Under the pieces are notes generated by a model, which saw only the letters and a list, made by a program, of their open reading frames with translations, ran no database searches and was not told the DNA's origin. From assembly GCA_013214285.1 (NCBI GenBank), contig JABSPW010000015.1:1-37616 (forward strand): 37,616 nt of DNA, given 5' to 3'. Position numbers and translations under genes: made by a program. This DNA is from Halioglobus sp. GTDB lineage: Bacteria > Pseudomonadota > Gammaproteobacteria > Pseudomonadales > Halieaceae. Below, piece after piece: positions 33,517 to 37,616 of this stretch (the first letter of the stretch is position 1; every line of letters begins with the position of its first letter).

Positions 33517-34752
33517 ATGTCTCAAGCGCTGCTTGGCGTTCCCTGTATCATTTTACTGGCCTGGCTGACCAGCAGTAACCGCCGCAGATTTCCACTACGA
33601 CTGGCAGCGACCGCACTGCTCGCACAATTTCTGCTCGCACTATGTTTTCTGAAAGCACCACCGCTGCAGAAGGCATTATTGCTGATCAATCATCTGGTAT
33701 TAGTGCTGGAAGAAGCCACAGCACAAGGCACAGCAATGGTATTCGGGTTCCTCGGCGGCGGCCCCTCCCCCTTCGAAGTGACCGGCCCTGAGCACAGCTT
33801 TATTCTCGCGTTCCGCGCCCTCCCTATTGTGATTGTGTTCGCTGCCCTCAGCGCCCTGTTGTGGCATTGGCGGATTATTCCGCTGATTATCTCTGTCCTT
33901 GGAAGATTGATGGAGAAATCTATGGGAATCAGTGGCGCAGTGGGTACCGGAAGTGCCAGTTCTGTTTTCGTGGGTATGGTCGAAACACCACTCCTGATCA
34001 AGCCGCATTTAAAAAGCATGTCCAACAGCGAACTTTTCATGGTCATGAGCTGCGGCATGGCGACGGTAGCGGGTACGATGCTGGGTCTTTACGCAGGAAT
34101 ACTAGCAGATTCCATACCCTCTTCTCTCAGCCATATACTGGTGGCATCGTTGATCAGCGTACCCGCGGCTATCCTCCTCGCTGCGGTCATGGTCCCCCCC
34201 CACGGCCATGAATACAATACGGCAACCAGAATGGACTCGCCCTACAAGAGCACCATGGACGCACTCGTCACTGGTGCCGGGGACGGCTTGCGTCTGCTTG
34301 CGAATATTATCGCTATGCTGATTGTATTTGTTGCCCTGGTCTATCTGGTTGACAGAGCCCTCAGCCTTTTGCCCCTCGCGGGAGAACCCCTTACCCTAAT
34401 CGGCATATTCGGCCGAGTGCTAACACCGCTGGCTTGGCTTACTGGAATACCCTGGCAAGAGGCCTCGCTTGCAGGCGAATTGCTTGCTACCAAAGTGGTT
34501 ATCAATGAGCTCGTTGCCTACCTTGAGATGGCTGCACTAGCCCCCGGAAGATTGAGCGAACACAGCCGTTTGATCATGACCTATTCTATGTGCGGGTTCG
34601 CGAATTTTGGCAGCCTGGGCATAATGATTGGGGGCATGAGCGCCATGTGCCCAGAACGCACCGCGGACATCCTGCGCCTGGCGCCGCGCTCTATCTGGTC
34701 CGGACTACTGGCGACCTGCATGACCGGCTGCTTCGCGGGCATTCTACTCTAA
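33517..34752 (+). CDS. NupC-family concentrative nucleoside transporter
   Basis: 411 residues with about nine or ten hydrophobic helices. The family motifs are GTGSASSVFVGMVETPLLIKP (nucleoside-binding loop), FMVMSCGMATVAGTMLGLYAG, and in the second half KVVINELVAYLEMA followed by TYSMCGFANFGSLGIMIGGMSAM. The arrangement is that of the concentrative nucleoside transporter (CNT) family, which imports nucleosides with H+ or Na+ across the inner membrane. Which ion and nucleoside are used cannot be read. The 200-base region before it is divergent from the CrtC/AttH-like gene and presumably holds both promoters. The gene converges on the methyltransferase with an 18-base gap. Confidence 0.92.
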   Translation: MSQALLGVPCIILLAWLTSSNRRRFPLRLAATALLAQFLLALCFLKAPPLQKALLLINHLVLVLEEATAQGTAMVFGFLGGGPSPFEVTGPEHSFILAFRALPIVIVFAALSALLWHWRIIPLIISVLGRLMEKSMGISGAVGTGSASSVFVGMVETPLLIKPHLKSMSNSELFMVMSCGMATVAGTMLGLYAGILADSIPSSLSHILVASLISVPAAILLAAVMVPPHGHEYNTATRMDSPYKSTMDALVTGAGDGLRLLANIIAMLIVFVALVYLVDRALSLLPLAGEPLTLIGIFGRVLTPLAWLTGIPWQEASLAGELLATKVVINELVAYLEMAALAPGRLSEHSRLIMTYSMCGFANFGSLGIMIGGMSAMCPERTADILRLAPRSIWSGLLATCMTGCFAGILL

Positions 34753-34770
34753 CCGTTACTACACAAATTT

Positions 34771-35445
34771 CTAGACCTTACGATATTCCACCACAACCTG
34801 GCCACGGGGATGATTCCAGTCACCAATATAACGGGATACAAAGTCGTTGTTCTCTCCGAAGGTCAACATCTCGGAGCGAGTGTAAGCAAAATAGCCATGA
34901 TCGTGGGGCTTATCAGGATTTTTCCTCACGCTGTCTACTTCGAAATAGGTTGCGTAGAAAATGCCACCCTCAGCCATGGTGGGATGCAACTTACGGAAAC
35001 AGTTATTAATCATATCGGGCGGTAAGTGGCTGAATAAGGACTGCGCGATCGCAAAATCCGCACGTTGCTCTAGTTTACTGAACTCAAATGCGTCAGAGAT
35101 GACTATTTGGGGCAATTTCATTTCTCGGAGATCGTGGTCAAGTTCTTCGTTCAAGCCAGCCTCGACAAGTCCACTCTCTTTTTCAATCCCCAGATAATGG
35201 CCTGGCTCCAGGTAGGGGATGGCCTTCACCCCCAAGCGCAACGAACCACAAGCAATGTCCAGCAGATAATTCTGCGGTTGCAAGCCCTTCGACTTGAGAA
35301 AATCAAACTGTAATGCGCCAATCTCATCCCAATGACCACCAATATATTCTCGATGGCCCATCACGCGAATACCCTCATCCCCTTCGGGATTGAGAAAAGC
35401 AAAGGGATTGATCATTCGGGCCAGCTTTACAAAATAGTATTTCAC
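34771..35445 (-). CDS. Class I SAM-dependent methyltransferase, substrate unknown
   Basis: 224 residues. Motif I LLDIACGSLRLGVKAIPYLEPGHYLGIEKE gives the SAM-binding loop and the acidic residue after strand two; the later segment FAIAQSLFSHLPPDMINNCFRKLHPTMAEGGIFYATYFE resembles the post-II/III motifs. The substrate cannot be predicted; some relatives act on lipids or glycolipids. The GTG start at 35445 gives MKYYFVKLARMINPF; ATG 35415 is an alternative. Divergent from the esterase gene over 228 bases, in which I see no clear promoter. Confidence 0.8.
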   Translation of the reverse strand: MKYYFVKLARMINPFAFLNPEGDEGIRVMGHREYIGGHWDEIGALQFDFLKSKGLQPQNYLLDIACGSLRLGVKAIPYLEPGHYLGIEKESGLVEAGLNEELDHDLREMKLPQIVISDAFEFSKLEQRADFAIAQSLFSHLPPDMINNCFRKLHPTMAEGGIFYATYFEVDSVRKNPDKPHDHGYFAYTRSEMLTFGENNDFVSRYIGDWNHPRGQVVVEYRKV

Positions 35446-35673
35446 AGACTGGGTTTCCCGCCAGATTATTGTGGTGTCATAGACACGCCCTATACCTCAG
35501 ATTTTATCCCATGTGGACCGGAATTTCGCCTCTATCGGTGCCAATTCGAGCGGCCCGCCTGGCAGGGCTAGCCGAGATAATCACGCCATCAGTATACATA
35601 TTGTCACCGCGCTACTTGAGTCGACACGACGCTTTGCTACCCTGTCTTAGGCTGCAGGGCACAACATAACGAC

Positions 35674-36609
35674 ATGCCAAATACGTATAACATACACCCT
35701 GACTTCAAGAAATTCCCAGTAATCACGCTGAGATTTGGGCGGTTTTCTCTGTGGTTGATCAATTCTCTAATGCGGCTACAGTGCTTTTTCGTTAAGCCAA
35801 ATTTAGCACTAAGCACCACAGACTATGCTCTTGTGCGCCCTGACGGCAGCTCACTGAAACTTATAGTCATGACCCCCAGAGGGCTTACCCACCCCGCACC
35901 CGCGCTGATTTATTATCATGGCGGTGCATTCGCTATTACTTACTCTAGCTTGCATCTAAAAAATTGTGAACGCTACGCTGAGGAGGCGGGTTGTGTTGTT
36001 GTGTTTGTCGATTACCGACTGGCGCCGCGCCATCCTTTCCCAGCAGGCTTCGATGACAGCTATCGCTCCCTGGAATGGGTGGTGGCAAATGCGGCGGAGC
36101 TCGGCATCGATACTGACCACATTGCCGTTGGCGGCGACAGCGCGGGCGGCGCACTGGCGGCCGGTGTCGCGCAAAAAACTAGAGACCATCAGCTCGTGTC
36201 TCTCTGCGCGCAATTACTCATCTATCCCGTTATGGATAATACCTGCTCCACGCCTTCGGCGAAGGACTTCGTAGACGTCCCGCTGTGGAACGCGATATCA
36301 AACCGTAACATGTGGAAAATGTACCTCGGGGATTCGGGCGGGCAGGCACCTGCTTATGCGGTCCCGGGGCACGGCGATTTACTCGCGCTGCCACTGAGCT
36401 ATATCGAGACCGCGGAATTTGATCCATTGCGAGATGAGGGGCTGCAGCATGCAGCGGATTTAAGCGAGCGAGGCATTGAGGTGATACTGAACGAAACAAA
36501 AGGAACTATTCATGGCTATGATGGTAGCGTCGCCAGTGATATTTCCCATCGTGCAGTACTCGCGCGAATAAACTTCTTGAAAAAAGCATTCTCGGTAGAC
36601 CCCACCTGA
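35674..36609 (+). CDS. Alpha/beta hydrolase, HSL-type esterase/lipase
   Basis: 311 residues of the hormone-sensitive-lipase family. The oxyanion motif is YYHGGAF (His82-Gly84) and the nucleophile elbow GDSAGG has Ser156. The conserved VDYRLAPRHPFPA precedes it, and the acid/His of the triad lie in the C-terminal part (ETAEFDPLRDEG and GTIHGYDG). It is a cytoplasmic carboxylesterase acting on short to medium acyl esters; the natural substrate is unknown. It begins 50 bases ahead of the alcohol dehydrogenase on the same strand, suggesting a small catabolic pair. Confidence 0.88.
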   Translation: MPNTYNIHPDFKKFPVITLRFGRFSLWLINSLMRLQCFFVKPNLALSTTDYALVRPDGSSLKLIVMTPRGLTHPAPALIYYHGGAFAITYSSLHLKNCERYAEEAGCVVVFVDYRLAPRHPFPAGFDDSYRSLEWVVANAAELGIDTDHIAVGGDSAGGALAAGVAQKTRDHQLVSLCAQLLIYPVMDNTCSTPSAKDFVDVPLWNAISNRNMWKMYLGDSGGQAPAYAVPGHGDLLALPLSYIETAEFDPLRDEGLQHAADLSERGIEVILNETKGTIHGYDGSVASDISHRAVLARINFLKKAFSVDPT

Positions 36610-36659
36610 AACCCGAAGCGGTGGTACCGCGATATCAAATCAAAGGGAGTAGCGTAAAA

Positions 36660-37616
36660 ATGAAAGCAGCGGTATTCGAAGAAGTCGGCGAGTCAATAAA
36701 AATTTACGACGACATTGACGTTATCGAGCCTCGAGCAGGCGAGGTCCGAGTGAAAGTGCATTACTGCAGCGTGTGCCACTCAGACCTCAGCATAATCGAC
36801 GGCAGCCTACCCGCTTTTGGACACACCATCCTTGGACACGAAGCCTCGGGTGTGGTGGAGTCGGTAGGCTCTGGCGTGACGAGCCTTGCAGTGGGCGACC
36901 ATGTAGTTATGACGCCGGTACCGCCCTGCGGCACTTGCTACTTCTGCGTCCGGGGAGAAACGGCTATTTGCTCCAATAACACCAGCCTCACCTCGTTCGC
37001 ACTTGCCGACGGCAATACCGGCCTGTCAAGAAAGGGCGAGGTTATCTACCGTGGCATGGGCGTGGGTGCGTTTGCTGAATACGTGGTCACCCCTGTTAAC
37101 GGCGCCGTAAAAATAGCACCTGATGTGCCGCTAGAATTAGCTGGTCTGCTAGGCTGCGCACTGCAGACCGGCATCGGCGCGGTATTGAATACCGCAGATG
37201 TAGAAAGCGGAGCGACTGTTGCTGTCATGGGCCTTGGGGGTGTGGGCATCTCCGCAGTTCAGGGCGCCAAGCTGGCCGGTGCCTCGATTATCCTGGCCTC
37301 AGACCCAGTAACAGAACGCCGCGAATTGGCAAAAACCTTTGGCGCCACGCATGTCATTGATCCGCTAAATGAAGACTTACCACAACGCTGCCTGGAGCTG
37401 ACCCACGGGATAGGAATGGACTACGCCTTTGAGACCGCTGGTGTAACCAAACTGGTCGAGACGGGTATTGCAATAACACGCGCGGGGGGGACCACTGTCG
37501 CAGTGGGAGCACCTCCCCTGGATCAGGGTATCGAGATCAATCACTTCGTGATGTTCAGCACTACAGAGAAAAAACTCTGCGGCTGTCTGATGGGCAGTTG
37601 TAACTCGCTTCGTGAC
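36660..37616 (+). CDS. Zinc-dependent alcohol dehydrogenase (MDR family), cut by right edge
   Basis: 319 residues up to the window end; the family is usually about 350-390 long, so only the last portion is missing. MKAAVFEEVG is the typical start. Catalytic zinc ligands include Cys39 and His60-Glu61 (GHEASGVV), and the structural zinc lobe has Cys90, Cys93, Cys96 and Cys104 (CGTCYFCVRGETAIC). The NAD(P)-binding loop is VMGLGGVGISAVQGAKLAGA, with GATHVIDP downstream. The organisation resembles the medium-chain class III/benzyl-alcohol-type dehydrogenases. It oxidises an alcohol or aldehyde, identity unknown. GGGAG lies about ten bases before the ATG. Confidence 0.92.
   Translation, partial: MKAAVFEEVGESIKIYDDIDVIEPRAGEVRVKVHYCSVCHSDLSIIDGSLPAFGHTILGHEASGVVESVGSGVTSLAVGDHVVMTPVPPCGTCYFCVRGETAICSNNTSLTSFALADGNTGLSRKGEVIYRGMGVGAFAEYVVTPVNGAVKIAPDVPLELAGLLGCALQTGIGAVLNTADVESGATVAVMGLGGVGISAVQGAKLAGASIILASDPVTERRELAKTFGATHVIDPLNEDLPQRCLELTHGIGMDYAFETAGVTKLVETGIAITRAGGTTVAVGAPPLDQGIEINHFVMFSTTEKKLCGCLMGSCNSLRD

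Overview
This window is dominated by a chromosomal exopolysaccharide (EPS) locus of the exosortase A / PEP-CTERM type, followed on the right by an accessory, metabolism-flavoured segment. The gene families (PrsK/PrsR/PrsT, XrtA, the XrtA-type Wzc/BY-kinase/OMP set, ArfB, NupC, HSL-type esterase) and the moderate GC content point to a Gram-negative proteobacterium. A CRP/Vfr-type operator makes a gammaproteobacterium most likely, and a marine Halieaceae-like lineage is my guess. No rRNA, tRNA, insertion sequence or CRISPR array was seen.

Left part (1-10.5 kb, minus strand): a tightly packed operon reading leftwards: ExeA-like ATPase with a periplasmic OmpA-like tail, Wza-like export lipoprotein, chain-length determinant, BY-type tyrosine kinase with a Tyr-rich tail, outer-membrane beta-barrel, UDP-GlcNAc 2-epimerase, polysaccharide deacetylase, FemAB-like protein, and the N-terminal third of exosortase A cut by the window edge. 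Several junctions are 4-base stop/start overlaps. A perfect TGTGA-N6-TCACA site with a class I-like promoter lies before the export gene.

Centre-left (10.6-15.1 kb): a plus-strand cassette of a Tat-signal small protein, a PqqD-like protein, an HprK-related kinase and a nucleotidyltransferase. It looks like a peptide- or protein-modification system inserted in the EPS locus. An unlisted 43-codon Gly/Cys-containing reading frame lies divergently beside it and is the least-described element here. A TviB-type UDP-sugar dehydrogenase converges on this cassette.

Centre (15.4-27.2 kb): the PrsK sensor kinase and PrsR sigma54 activator, the TPR lipoprotein PrsT, a low-molecular-weight tyrosine phosphatase, the exosortase-associated acyl-CoA ligase and PLP decarboxylase pair, and the initiating EpsB-type sugar transferase. 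Together with the left operon these cover precursor synthesis (ManNAc and uronate sugars), chain initiation, polymer length control by tyrosine phosphorylation, export, and transcriptional control linked to PEP-CTERM protein sorting.

Right part (27.3-37.6 kb): a small membrane protein, a GGDEF-EAL c-di-GMP enzyme, ArfB ribosome rescue factor, an NTF2-like protein, a ThuA-like membrane-anchored protein, a CrtC/AttH-like protein, a NupC nucleoside transporter, a methyltransferase, an HSL-family esterase and a zinc alcohol dehydrogenase cut by the right edge. These do not form an obvious single pathway.
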